Positions 15,833-23,799 of a DNA stretch of 28,980 bases are shown here, piece after piece. The notes under the pieces are model-generated. The model was not told where the DNA came from, made no database searches, and saw only the letters and a program-made list of their open reading frames with translations. Every line of letters starts with the position of its first letter. The stretch's first letter is position 1. Location: assembly GCA_964611755.1 (NCBI GenBank), contig CAZTBB010000018.1:1-28980 (forward strand). Direction: 5' to 3'. Origin of the DNA: CAZTBB01 sp964611755 (lineage in GTDB: Bacteria > Pseudomonadota > Alphaproteobacteria > Micavibrionales > Micavibrionaceae). The position numbers and the translations under genes are program-made.

Positions 15833-16486
15833 ATGAGACTTAATGCGGGTATGGACGCGCAACATAAAGAGGCTGAGCAATCGCAGGACGCCCCCTCCAA
15901 GGACGGGGTGGGCCGGCCGGATCAGGATGATCTCTGTTTCAATAAAATGTTGGTTGCTGTTGCTAAAAACCGTGATAAGCAAGCCTTTCAAAAGTTATTC
16001 GAACATTTTGCACCGCGCCTGAAATCTTTTTTAATGAAAGGCGGATCGGATGAATCACAGGCAGATGAGCTCGCGCAGGAGACTATGCTGACTATCTGGC
16101 AAAAGGCGGAAAGCTATAACCCTGCCCAAGCCAGCGCCAGTACATGGATCTTTACAATTGCCCGTAATAAAAAAATTGATGTTTTGCGCAAAATAAAAAG
16201 GCATGATTATGATCCAAAGGAGCTTGAGATCGTAGAAAGTAGTAAGGACAGCCCCGATCAGATAGACCAGATATCAATGGCCGATCAAACCGAGGTTCTG
16301 TCCGAGGCGATTGACCAGCTTCCAAAGGAGCAGGCAGATTTACTAAAAATGTCATTTTTTGAAGATCTGTCGCATAACGAAATCGCCGATAGAACAAATA
16401 TTGCTCTCGGGACAGTGAAATCACGGATAAGGCTGGCTTTGGAGCGTTTAAGAGGCGATAGCAAGGTGAAAATTCTATGGGATTAG
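15833..16486 (+). CDS. ECF-type RNA polymerase sigma factor (RpoE/ECF11-like)
   Basis: The 217-residue protein has sigma region 2 (residues about 45-115: FQKLFEHFAPRLKSFL, DELAQETMLTIWQKAESY, ASTWIFTIARNKKIDVLR) and region 4 (about 150-210: AIDQLPKEQADLLKMSFF, DLSHNEIADRTNIALGTVKS). There is no region 1.1 or 3. The next gene overlaps by 10 bases and is ChrR-like, so this is probably the partner sigma factor of a photo-oxidative or redox stress response as in Rhodobacter RpoE. The ATG at 15833 has AAGGG six bases upstream; an ATG at 15851 is possible. GGAAAC at 15807 resembles ECF -35 elements, but I see no convincing partner -10. Confidence 0.92.
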   Translation: MRLNAGMDAQHKEAEQSQDAPSKDGVGRPDQDDLCFNKMLVAVAKNRDKQAFQKLFEHFAPRLKSFLMKGGSDESQADELAQETMLTIWQKAESYNPAQASASTWIFTIARNKKIDVLRKIKRHDYDPKELEIVESSKDSPDQIDQISMADQTEVLSEAIDQLPKEQADLLKMSFFEDLSHNEIADRTNIALGTVKSRIRLALERLRGDSKVKILWD

Positions 16487-17169
16487 GCCAGGACAACAGA
16501 CGCGAAGATGAATATCAGGCATTAATGCTTGCATATGCTTCTGGGGCTTTGGATGAGGCGGAGACACTTATTGTCTCGGCGCATATCAACCTGTCCGAAA
16601 AAGGCCAGAAAGCAGCATCCTTCTATGAGGCCATGGGCGGCGTAACACTTGAAAAATTCTGTGAGCCCGTCCAAATGAGCAAAGGCTCTATGCAATATGT
16701 GATGGACCGCCTGGATGCTCTTGACCAAGAAGCGCAGGATAAAAAGGCACTGGACTGCGATTGTGCCATTTTGAAAGACCTCTCGATTCCCGATTGCCTG
16801 AGTGCGGCGGTTATGGGGCAGAAGAAACCCCCGTCATGGAAAAAATATTTGCCGGGCGTAGAAGGGTTCGAGCTCAAAATGGGCTGTAAAAGAAGCAACA
16901 GCAAAGCGCGTTTTATGCGGTTCGAGCCGGCCTATACATCGCCGCATCACTCTCATGCCGGGCGTGAGATTACGCTTGTACTGGATGGTGCTTTTGATGA
17001 TGAAACCGGTCGTTATGGCCGTGGTGACTTGCTTGTGATTGATAATGAAGAGCAGCACCACACACCAAAAGCGTGCCCCGAGAATGGGTGTGTGTGTATG
17101 GTCGTTACCAATGCCCCCATCCGCCTGAAGGGGATCGCCAGTCTTTTGAACCCGTTTCTGGGCAAGTAG
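16477..17169 (+). CDS. ChrR-like cupin anti-sigma factor with degenerate zinc-binding N-domain
   Basis: The 230-residue protein shows the ChrR layout: an N-terminal anti-sigma helix pair (LMLAYASGALDEAETLIVSAH) and a C-terminal cupin. In the cupin HHSH (His157, His158, His160), Glu164 and His194-His195 supply a complete metal site, and Cys205-Val-Cys207 matches a conserved pair of the family. The N-domain, however, keeps only His36 of the zinc ligands; the family's two following cysteines are Ser40 and Gly43, and the early histidine is replaced by Asp11. Binding to the sigma factor may therefore not depend on zinc. The overlap with the sigma gene shows coupled translation. Confidence 0.88.
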   Translation: MGLGQDNRREDEYQALMLAYASGALDEAETLIVSAHINLSEKGQKAASFYEAMGGVTLEKFCEPVQMSKGSMQYVMDRLDALDQEAQDKKALDCDCAILKDLSIPDCLSAAVMGQKKPPSWKKYLPGVEGFELKMGCKRSNSKARFMRFEPAYTSPHHSHAGREITLVLDGAFDDETGRYGRGDLLVIDNEEQHHTPKACPENGCVCMVVTNAPIRLKGIASLLNPFLGK

Positions 17170-17181
17170 TTTACATAAAAC

Positions 17182-17211
17182 TTGACTTTAGGCCTTGTTT
17201 TCATGCATAAA
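17182..17211 (+). promoter_or_regulatory. Promoter of the gene at 17217, leaderless
   Basis: TTGACT (17182-17187), an 18-base spacer and CATAAA (17206-17211) end five bases before the ATG. No Shine-Dalgarno is visible. Confidence 0.5.
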
Positions 17212-17216
17212 GGCGC

Positions 17217-17954
17217 ATGGGACAATCTTCTGACACTCTAGTAAAAGGCGATCTTGCACAGCGTTTCTTGGCAGAAGCACGCGCGCAAGGCTGGAGACCG
17301 GATCACCATGATATGGAACAAATCGTGTTTCGTACGCGTGATAAAGAGCTTTATGAGTATCTGGGTAAAATTGCCTATAAAAATCACAGAGCAGGTCTTG
17401 GATTTTCATTTTATGATGCTGAGACTGACCAAAGCTATGCCATGCCGTATCAGGTATTGATTTACCGCCCGCCTGAAGATGAAATATTGGAGAAAATAAG
17501 CGCCTTTCAGGCACTTTGGGATGCAAAATCCGGTGCAGGTGATGCCCTTAATTATGAATGGCGTATTCAAACCGAGGGGCAATTCCCCAAAAAAATCGAC
17601 AAATCTTCTCTAACACCCGATCAGCAAAGGCTTTTGCTCAAGCAAATCGGGGAGATGGGTCAGCATTTGCGCGATTTTACAGGTGATGAGGGCATGTTCT
17701 TTCATATTATGTCGAATTTTGAGCGCATCGGCAGCCGCCATGTGCCGACACATGCCTATCCGGTGATTAACCAGACATGGCTCAATGATGGTACGATTTT
17801 CATGGATGATGACGGCAATGATATCAACCAAGCCTATGAAGGCGAAGAGTTTTTTATGCTGCCGGGCACGCATCATCGCCCGATTGATGTGAAACCCGAT
17901 CAAGACGGACAGCTAAAGCCAAGGCTATCATTGATTATCAATGGGTTGGGCTAA
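17217..17954 (+). CDS. Hypothetical protein, possible beta-helix (cupin/oxygenase-like) C-terminus
   Basis: I do not recognise this 245-residue soluble protein. The N-terminal part is helical (LAQRFLAEARAQGWRP), and the middle has IYRPPEDEILEKISAFQALW. The C-terminal third carries several His residues in a pattern seen in jelly-roll enzymes: GSRHVPTHAYPVINQTWL, an acidic DDDGND, then LPGTHHRPIDVKP and a final PRLSLIING strand. This loosely resembles Fe(II)-dependent oxygenase or cupin proteins, but I cannot name a family. There is no signal peptide. It follows chrR by 47 bases with its own promoter, so it might be part of the same stress response, which is untested. Confidence 0.75.
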   Translation: MGQSSDTLVKGDLAQRFLAEARAQGWRPDHHDMEQIVFRTRDKELYEYLGKIAYKNHRAGLGFSFYDAETDQSYAMPYQVLIYRPPEDEILEKISAFQALWDAKSGAGDALNYEWRIQTEGQFPKKIDKSSLTPDQQRLLLKQIGEMGQHLRDFTGDEGMFFHIMSNFERIGSRHVPTHAYPVINQTWLNDGTIFMDDDGNDINQAYEGEEFFMLPGTHHRPIDVKPDQDGQLKPRLSLIINGLG

Positions 17955-18016
17955 GTTTTTACCCGCCATTATTTCGATTTTTTACTAAAATTTACCTCCG
18001 TTTAAGCCTTTGCAGG

Positions 18017-18022
18017 CATAAT
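18017..18022 (+). promoter_or_regulatory. Candidate -10 element of the gene at 18029, leaderless
   Basis: CATAAT ends six bases before the ATG. No -35 with good spacing is visible. Confidence 0.35.
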
Positions 18023-18028
18023 GGGGGC

Positions 18029-18325
18029 ATGTTTTGGTCAAAAAACAAAGATAAGGACAAGCCAAAGGGGCCGCAAAAACAAGAGCCTCAGGCGGTAAAA
18101 GAGGGACATGGCACAAGCCTGAAGAGCCAAGCGCTCAGGGAAAAAGCCATGGAAAATGCGCGTGCTGCGCGTCTGGCCATTGGTGAAGAAACATTGGATA
18201 AGATCGCAGCCGCCATGACGGCCAAACAGCGCTCGGCAACCGAGCAAGCCAAAGAGAAAATTCGTCAAACCGATCCTGATAAAGTCTTGGATGAATTGTT
18301 ATTCACATTGCGCGCGAAAGAGTAG
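18029..18325 (+). CDS. Small charged helical protein of unknown function
   Basis: The 98-residue product starts MFWSKNKDKDKPKGPQKQEP, a highly charged disordered stretch, followed by helices rich in Ala, Lys and Glu (LREKAMENARAARLAIGEET, then DKIAAAMTAKQ and DKVLDELLFTLRAKE). It has no cysteine, signal peptide or membrane helix. The composition suggests a cytoplasmic protein, perhaps binding a protein partner or nucleic acid. It lies between an unknown gene and the acyl-CoA dehydrogenase, with its own -10. Confidence 0.7.
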   Translation: MFWSKNKDKDKPKGPQKQEPQAVKEGHGTSLKSQALREKAMENARAARLAIGEETLDKIAAAMTAKQRSATEQAKEKIRQTDPDKVLDELLFTLRAKE

Positions 18326-18403
18326 ATTTTTCATAGCGCCTTTTGCTTTCCACATAAAATCATACAAATAAAATAGCATTATCGAATTTTTACGTTTTTG
18401 CGC

Positions 18404-18409
18404 TATATT
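18404..18409 (+). promoter_or_regulatory. Candidate -10 element of the acyl-CoA dehydrogenase gene
   Basis: TATATT would start transcription near 18416, giving a leader of about 25 bases that contains the GGGGAG ribosome site at 18430-18435. Confidence 0.4.
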
Positions 18410-18440
18410 GTTTAGACAACACATAAAAAGGGGAGTTTTA

Positions 18441-20243
18441 ATGCCAGTCTATAAAGCACCAACCGAGAATATCCAGTTTGTTTTACATGAGGTTCTGGGA
18501 GCTGAGCAGCTCGCTGAATTACCGGGATATGAAGAGTTTTCTCTCGATCTGGCTGATCAAATCATCGAAGAGGGGGCCAAGCTTTGTGAAGATGTGCTGT
18601 TTCCTATCAATTTAAGCGGTGATGAAGAGGGCTGCCACTATGAAAACGGTGTGGTGCGCACGCCAAAAGGGTTCAAAGAGGCCTATGATATGTTTGCCGA
18701 AGGCGGTTGGTGCGGTATTTCTGCCGATCCGGAATATGGCGGCATGGGCATGCCGATGTTGATGAATACCGTGATGCAGGAAATCATTTGTGCATCCAAC
18801 ATGTCGTTTGGCATGTATCCTGGCCTCTCTCAAGGGGCGTACGAAGCTCTGCACCAATTTGGAACGGATGAGCAAAAGGCAACATACCTTCCAAAGCTGA
18901 TTGAAGGCACATGGTCGGGAACCATGAACCTGACCGAGCCGCATTGCGGAACGGATTTGGGGTTGATTAAAACCAAAGCCGAAGAACACGCAGACGGAGA
19001 TGGATCTTGGGCCATTACAGGCCAGAAAATCTTTATTTCGGCCGGTGAACATGACTTAACGGAGAATATTGTGCACCTTGTTTTGGCGCGCTTGCCGGAT
19101 GCGCCGGAGGGTGTGAAGGGCATCTCTTTATTTGTTGTGCCCAAATTCCTGCCGAATGAGGATGGGTCTGTTGGGCCTCGCAACACCGGGGTGACCTGTG
19201 CCTCAATCGAGCACAAAATGGGCATTAAAGCTTCGGCCACCTGCGTGATGGTCTATGAAGGGGCCAAAGGCTGGCTCGTGGGCGAGCCTCATAAGGGGTT
19301 GAAGGCCATGTTTACGATGATGAATGCTGCACGTCTTGGCGTGGGCATGCAGGGGCTCGGCATTGCCGAGGTTTCTTATCAAAATGCGCTGGCCTATGCC
19401 AAAGACCGCCTGCAAATGCGTGCATTGGATGGTACAAAGGCGCCGGATAAGCCGGCGGATCCGATTATTGTGCATCCTGATGTGCGCCGTATGCTGCTGA
19501 CGGGAAAGGCCTTTACCGAAGGGGCGCGTGCCCTGTCTTATTGGCTCGGCATGAATTTGGATATCTCGCATAAACATCCCGATGAAGCCAAGCGCCGCGA
19601 AGCCGATGATCTGGTGGCGCTTCTCACACCGATCGTGAAGGCCTATCAAACCGATATGGGCTCGGCTGTGTCTGCGCTGGCGGTACAAACCCATGGCGGC
19701 GCGGGGTATATTTGGGAATATGGCGTCGAGCAATATATGCGCGATGCCAAAATTGCCGAAATTTATGAAGGCACGAACGGCATCCAGGCTCTTGATTTGG
19801 TAGGGCGTAAAATGGGCCAGGGCTTTGGTCGTTTGCTGCGCCGTTTCTTCCATCCACTGCAGCAATTTATTGAAGACAATCAGGCCAATGAAGAGATGCA
19901 GGAGTTTGTATTTCCACTTGCAAAAGCTTTTGCAAAACTGCAGCAATCAACAGCGATGATTGCACAAAAAGGCCTGAAAAACCCTAATGAAGCAGGCGCC
20001 GCATCAAGCGACTATTTGCGCCAGTTTGCGCTTGTTGCGATTGGCTATATGTGGGTTCTTATGGTGCAAAAAGCGCAGCAAAAATTAGTGGAAGGAGCGA
20101 ATGGAAAAACCGATTTTTATGAATCGAAAATCAAGACCGCACGCTTCTTTTTCCAGCGCATGTTACCAGAGGCCGATGCACGCTTTAAGATGGTCATGGC
20201 CGGCGCTGATAGTATGATGGATCTGGAAGAAGATTCTTTCTAG
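18441..20243 (+). CDS. Acyl-CoA dehydrogenase, DmdC-type with extended C-terminal domain
   Basis: The 600-residue flavoprotein begins MPVYKAPTENIQFVLHEVLG, typical of the DmdC (3-methylmercaptopropionyl-CoA dehydrogenase) branch. It has GWCGISADPEYGGMGMP, the flavin motif region SGTMNLTEPHCGTDLG, WAITGQKIFISAG, and YEGTNGIQALDLVGRKM with the likely catalytic Glu443. An additional C-terminal helical domain (about 470-600) makes it longer than the 380-400 residues of classic enzymes. It oxidises acyl-CoA at the alpha-beta bond with FAD; many members act on ordinary fatty acyl-CoA, so dimethylsulfoniopropionate use should not be assumed. GGGGAG five bases upstream supports the ATG at 18441 over a TTG at 18408. 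Confidence 0.92.
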   Translation: MPVYKAPTENIQFVLHEVLGAEQLAELPGYEEFSLDLADQIIEEGAKLCEDVLFPINLSGDEEGCHYENGVVRTPKGFKEAYDMFAEGGWCGISADPEYGGMGMPMLMNTVMQEIICASNMSFGMYPGLSQGAYEALHQFGTDEQKATYLPKLIEGTWSGTMNLTEPHCGTDLGLIKTKAEEHADGDGSWAITGQKIFISAGEHDLTENIVHLVLARLPDAPEGVKGISLFVVPKFLPNEDGSVGPRNTGVTCASIEHKMGIKASATCVMVYEGAKGWLVGEPHKGLKAMFTMMNAARLGVGMQGLGIAEVSYQNALAYAKDRLQMRALDGTKAPDKPADPIIVHPDVRRMLLTGKAFTEGARALSYWLGMNLDISHKHPDEAKRREADDLVALLTPIVKAYQTDMGSAVSALAVQTHGGAGYIWEYGVEQYMRDAKIAEIYEGTNGIQALDLVGRKMGQGFGRLLRRFFHPLQQFIEDNQANEEMQEFVFPLAKAFAKLQQSTAMIAQKGLKNPNEAGAASSDYLRQFALVAIGYMWVLMVQKAQQKLVEGANGKTDFYESKIKTARFFFQRMLPEADARFKMVMAGADSMMDLEEDSF

Positions 20244-20270
20244 AATAAAAAAATCGGCCTTTTGTTAATC

Positions 20271-21191
20271 TTACCATGTCCAATTATGAACAGGCGCACT
20301 GGCGCGCGGCTGGATATGCCCAACCAGCGATTGGTGCAAGGGGTGCGCGCGTAACCGCTTTTGGTATAAAGAGGCATGAATGCCAAGGCGGTTTACATGT
20401 CTGTCGTCCCAGCTTTGTGCATTTGTTGTTCTGTTCGCCCATTCTGATCGGAGTGAGGATCGATTATCCTGGGAATTCTTTTGCGTATCGGCATGCAGAT
20501 CACGCCAGAATTTTTTCAGGGCTGTTTGATCGGCCTTTATGGATTGCCCTCTGAATATACGCTCGAAGTTTTGCTGGTGCTTCCCATAGAGCTTATGCAA
20601 TGTTTTTTGATATTTCTCAGCCAAAACGGCGACATCAATCCCTTCTTTAGCATAAAGCTCATCAATATCCGTTCCTTCCATATAATCTGTGGCGTCTTGT
20701 TTTTCTTTAATGCCGGGAATATCAATCACTACGGGCATGCCGCCATCGAATAATTTTGAGTCGATCGGCAGGCGGCCTGTGTTGTGATCGCAGGCATCCC
20801 AGAACTCCGCTCCTTGTTTTTCAATGGCATATTTTAAAATATCCTGCTCACGGGCATTGGTGAGCGGGTTGATTTTAACGCCAGGATAAATCGCGATCAT
20901 GATATCGCCAATAATACGCCATCCTAATGGGGGGACTTCAAAATCCGTACGCGGTGTGGGGTCGTATTCATTTTTATGGTGAAAGCGGATCGATACACCA
21001 TAATCGGTCAGAAATAGGATGCACCCTTCCGAGCCAAGACAGAATTCATGTTTTTCTGGCATGGGCAGGCCAAGTTCATCCTCGAGAAAGGCAATAACCT
21101 GCTTTGAATTCATCTCTCCCACGACTTGTGAGAGATAGCGATGCAAATCCATCGGCTGGTAGATCATATCAAAATATCGTCTTTTGCGCAT
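20271..21191 (-). CDS. Hypothetical cytoplasmic protein
   Basis: I do not recognise this 306-residue protein. Residues about 60-120 look like an alpha/beta domain (CILFLTDYGVSIRF, LGWRIIGDIMIAIYPGVKI), and about 165-225 is helical (IDVAVLAEKYQKTLHKLYGK). The last 60 residues, rich in Arg, His, Trp and Gln (SWDDRHVNRLGIHASLYQKR), differ from the rest in composition, but no frameshift is evident. There is no signal peptide. The start is supported by a promoter whose -10 ends eight bases before the ATG. It lies convergent to the acyl-CoA dehydrogenase with 27 bases between stops. Confidence 0.75.
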   Translation of the reverse strand: MRKRRYFDMIYQPMDLHRYLSQVVGEMNSKQVIAFLEDELGLPMPEKHEFCLGSEGCILFLTDYGVSIRFHHKNEYDPTPRTDFEVPPLGWRIIGDIMIAIYPGVKINPLTNAREQDILKYAIEKQGAEFWDACDHNTGRLPIDSKLFDGGMPVVIDIPGIKEKQDATDYMEGTDIDELYAKEGIDVAVLAEKYQKTLHKLYGKHQQNFERIFRGQSIKADQTALKKFWRDLHADTQKNSQDNRSSLRSEWANRTTNAQSWDDRHVNRLGIHASLYQKRLRAHPLHQSLVGHIQPRASAPVHNWTW

Positions 21192-21199
21192 AGTGATGC

Positions 21200-21229
21200 G
21201 TTATACACGACGGATTCCGTTTATGTAAA
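21200..21229 (-). promoter_or_regulatory. Promoter of the gene at 21191 with a palindrome in the spacer
   Basis: On the minus strand TTTACA, an 18-base spacer and TATAAC end eight bases before the ATG, so the transcript is essentially leaderless. The spacer contains the palindrome ACGGAATCCGT (plus-strand 21210-21220), a possible repressor site. Confidence 0.55.
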
Positions 21230-21244
21230 TAAAAATATAGTAGC

Positions 21245-23263
21245 TTAGTTTAAGCGCTCTTCCAGCAACTTAATGCGCTCTTCATAACGCTTACGCTGTA
21301 TTTCGAGCTCTTCCTGCTTCTCCGAGAGCTCTTCCTCCAACGCGGCCAGCTTGGCAAGCTGTTGCTTCTCGGTGACGCGCGGATCGAAGAGCATAGTCTC
21401 TAGCTCTTGGCGTTCCATTTCCCATTTTGCGCGTTCCTTCGACAATTTGCGGCTGAGACGATCAATTTGGCGCTCTGCCTCGTTGTAGCGCATCGTTGCG
21501 CGCTCCAGATCCCAATTATCTGTTGCCACGCTGACTTCTCTGCTTGTGGCTAACTCTTCTGCGCTTTCCAATTTTCTTTCCAAGGCCATGTTCTGCGCGG
21601 ATAGTGCTTCAAGCTTGTCTTCAAGCTCCATAATCTTATGACTTGTCAGGCTTGATGCGGCTTTGGGCGCTGGTGCCGGTTCATTGAAGTCAACGGAGAT
21701 AACATCATCCTTATCAATCTCGCGTAAGGAGGCAATGGATTCGGGCGGTGGTAATTCTTTGCTGCCCGTTGGAATATATTGCATCTCGATCGGGTCTTCC
21801 TTGTCTTGAGGGGCCATGTTGTTCGGGTCTTTAGGCGCAAGATGCGTAAAGTCTACTTCCATGCTGGCCGTCTGCTTTTCAACTTTGATCTCCGGTGTTG
21901 AATAACGTGTGGTGGTGGGGGCCGGGTTATCCATGGCACTCATATCGCCTTTCGAACGGCGTAAGGCTTCAATTTTTTCAACAAAGCTGCTTTCGGCTTG
22001 CAAGACAACATCGTCTTCGGCCTGCATTGCGGGTGTTGATGGGGCGATATTTGCCATCTCCGGCATCGGTGCCGGTTTGTTGAAATCAACCTCGATCAAT
22101 TCCTGCGGCGGGGGTTGCATCATATCACCTTCAACCTCTGTGATGACAGGGCTGCTGGCTGGTGCGCTATGCTGAGCCATTGCTGCAGGGCTCGGGCGGG
22201 TAATATCCATAGGTGCGTTCGGATCAGCCTGCACCTCTTCTACGGGGGCAATCGCCTCGGCCGTTATCGCAGGGGCCATATTATCTGGTGCTACAGTGCT
22301 TTGTGCCTGACGGTCAATTTCCATGGCCAGGCGCTCTGTATAGCGCGTTGTGCGGGGGGTAACACCAACAAAATCATCCTGCGGGGCCGGATCTTGAACA
22401 ACCAGATCAACAGGCATGTCGCGTGTCGGCTCCGGGTCGCTGATGGCGCCCATAATCTGTTCTGCGGCCTGTGCGGTTGACTCAATGACGGCATCTGATG
22501 CCATGGCCATAGCCGGTTGCGGCGCAGGTTCAATCGCGGCCTCTATTGTCGGTGCTGGCATCACCGGTGGTGGCGGCGCTATGGATAAGGGTTGGTCGGA
22601 TGCTTGCGTTGGCGCATTTGACGTTGCGCTACTCACAGGTGCTTCCGGCTCCATGATTGGTTCGGCAGGCGCGGCCATGCGTGTGATTTCAGGCTGGGGC
22701 GCGGGTGATGCAACAGCCATAGGCGCCGGTATGCGCCCATCCAGACAGGATTGGAAGTTGTTATAAGCTTCGCCAAATCCGGTGAGGTGAAAACGAAATG
22801 CATTACCGCCGAGGCTTACATCGAAGGCGCTGGAGTTACTGAGCTGGTCAATCATAGCGGCATTCTGGCCAAGATCGACACTCAGGATATTGGCTTGTTT
22901 GGCAGAGCCATTCGCATCCATTTTGCTTTTGCCCGGCACGGAAATCTCGGTGCTTATCTGTTGCCCCTGTGAGAAAGCATCCTGGCGGAAGTCAACATGC
23001 ATCAATGCTTTGCCGAAGTTGGATTGGGCAAATTGAACAATAAATCCGTTATTATACTCGGAACTGATGGTGCAAATGCGGCCATCCATATTGCCTGTAT
23101 CCTGTTTGGCCACTTGCCATGGGCCGGATGGATAGAAATATAATCCCGGGTCGGCGGCGTGTGATGGCATGCTCAATCCCATGCCCATTCCGCAAAGCAA
23201 TGTTATGGCCGATGCGGTTAAAAGTGAATCCTTAGCGAGTTTGCCTGCACGGTGCTTTGTCAT
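21245..23263 (-). CDS. Exported 672-residue protein with repeated VDF motifs and C-terminal coiled coil
   Basis: I do not recognise a family. The ATG at 23263 gives a long signal peptide ending near PSHA. Residues about 35-180 form a globular domain with two cysteines (GRICTISS and QSCLDGR). Residues about 180-540 are Pro/Ala/Met-rich and disordered. Within it a short motif recurs three times: IEVDFNKPAPMPE (near 388), MEVDFTHLAPKDP (near 466) and ISVDFNEPAPAPK (near 521). The C-terminal 130 residues are a heptad-rich coiled coil with many Glu, Arg and Lys (KLEALSAQNMALERKLESAE). The layout suggests a periplasmic scaffold that displays short binding motifs. An in-frame TTG two codons earlier is unlikely to be the start. 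Confidence 0.8.
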   Translation of the reverse strand: MTKHRAGKLAKDSLLTASAITLLCGMGMGLSMPSHAADPGLYFYPSGPWQVAKQDTGNMDGRICTISSEYNNGFIVQFAQSNFGKALMHVDFRQDAFSQGQQISTEISVPGKSKMDANGSAKQANILSVDLGQNAAMIDQLSNSSAFDVSLGGNAFRFHLTGFGEAYNNFQSCLDGRIPAPMAVASPAPQPEITRMAAPAEPIMEPEAPVSSATSNAPTQASDQPLSIAPPPPVMPAPTIEAAIEPAPQPAMAMASDAVIESTAQAAEQIMGAISDPEPTRDMPVDLVVQDPAPQDDFVGVTPRTTRYTERLAMEIDRQAQSTVAPDNMAPAITAEAIAPVEEVQADPNAPMDITRPSPAAMAQHSAPASSPVITEVEGDMMQPPPQELIEVDFNKPAPMPEMANIAPSTPAMQAEDDVVLQAESSFVEKIEALRRSKGDMSAMDNPAPTTTRYSTPEIKVEKQTASMEVDFTHLAPKDPNNMAPQDKEDPIEMQYIPTGSKELPPPESIASLREIDKDDVISVDFNEPAPAPKAASSLTSHKIMELEDKLEALSAQNMALERKLESAEELATSREVSVATDNWDLERATMRYNEAERQIDRLSRKLSKERAKWEMERQELETMLFDPRVTEKQQLAKLAALEEELSEKQEELEIQRKRYEERIKLLEERLN

Positions 23264-23451
23264 GTTCAATGGTCGCTTTCTTAACTAATCCAATAAAAAA
23301 TCTCTTTAGGGGTGTGAGGTGGAATGTATGAAAATTATTCCATAAACCCAATGCCTACATTAACACTTGAAATAAAGAGCTGACAATCCCTTGGCGCTTG
23401 TTAAGGGCTAAAAAATACAATTTTGTCCTATTCAATGACATTAGAAAAATG

Positions 23452-23457
23452 TAAAAT
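23452..23457 (+). promoter_or_regulatory. Candidate -10 element of the SCP2 gene, leaderless
   Basis: TAAAAT preceded by TG ends six bases before the ATG at 23464. An AAGG lies only two bases before the ATG, too close for a ribosome site. Confidence 0.4.
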
Positions 23458-23463
23458 AAGGAT

Positions 23464-23766
23464 ATGAGCTTGGATCAGATCAAACAACAATTAGAACAGA
23501 AAATGGCGTTTGCCGCAGGCTTGCAAGCCAAGGCCAAATTCAATTTCGGTGATGAAGGCATTATTTTTGTCGATTCCACCAAAACACCGCCTGAAATCTC
23601 GGATAAAGATGAGGAGGCAGATGTAGAGCTCGTGACATCTGTTGAGGTGTTTCAGGGCATATTGAACGGTACACAAGATCCGAATATCGCTTTTATGATG
23701 GGAAAGCTCAAAGTAAAGGGCAATATGGGCTTGGCGATGAAGCTGAATTCAATCCTGGAAGATTGA
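23464..23766 (+). CDS. SCP2 sterol-transfer domain protein
   Basis: The 100-residue protein consists of one SCP2 domain: MSLDQIKQQLEQKM, KAKFNFGDEGIIFVDSTKTP, ADVELVTSVEVFQGILNGTQ and the closing AFMMGKLKVKGNMGLAMKLN. SCP2 domains bind hydrophobic acyl or lipid ligands in a tunnel. In bacteria the ligand is usually unknown. The thioesterase gene follows after 33 bases, and FadL and an acyl-CoA dehydrogenase are nearby, supporting a part in fatty-acid or acyl-CoA handling. The length equals that of free-standing members. Confidence 0.92.
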   Translation: MSLDQIKQQLEQKMAFAAGLQAKAKFNFGDEGIIFVDSTKTPPEISDKDEEADVELVTSVEVFQGILNGTQDPNIAFMMGKLKVKGNMGLAMKLNSILED

Positions 23767-23799
23767 CCCCCCTCTATACATTAAAATGGAAAGAGAGCC

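Noticed and set aside
19203..19946. 247-codon minus-strand frame
   Set aside because: It is fully antisense to the acyl-CoA dehydrogenase, whose motifs are unmistakable; the composition (Arg/His/Gln-rich) is that of a shadow frame.
23270..23463. Possible small gene in the 194-base gap
   Set aside because: No frame with a start and plausible coding composition was seen; the gap holds divergent promoter-like sequence such as TTGTCA-17-TTAATG on the minus strand.
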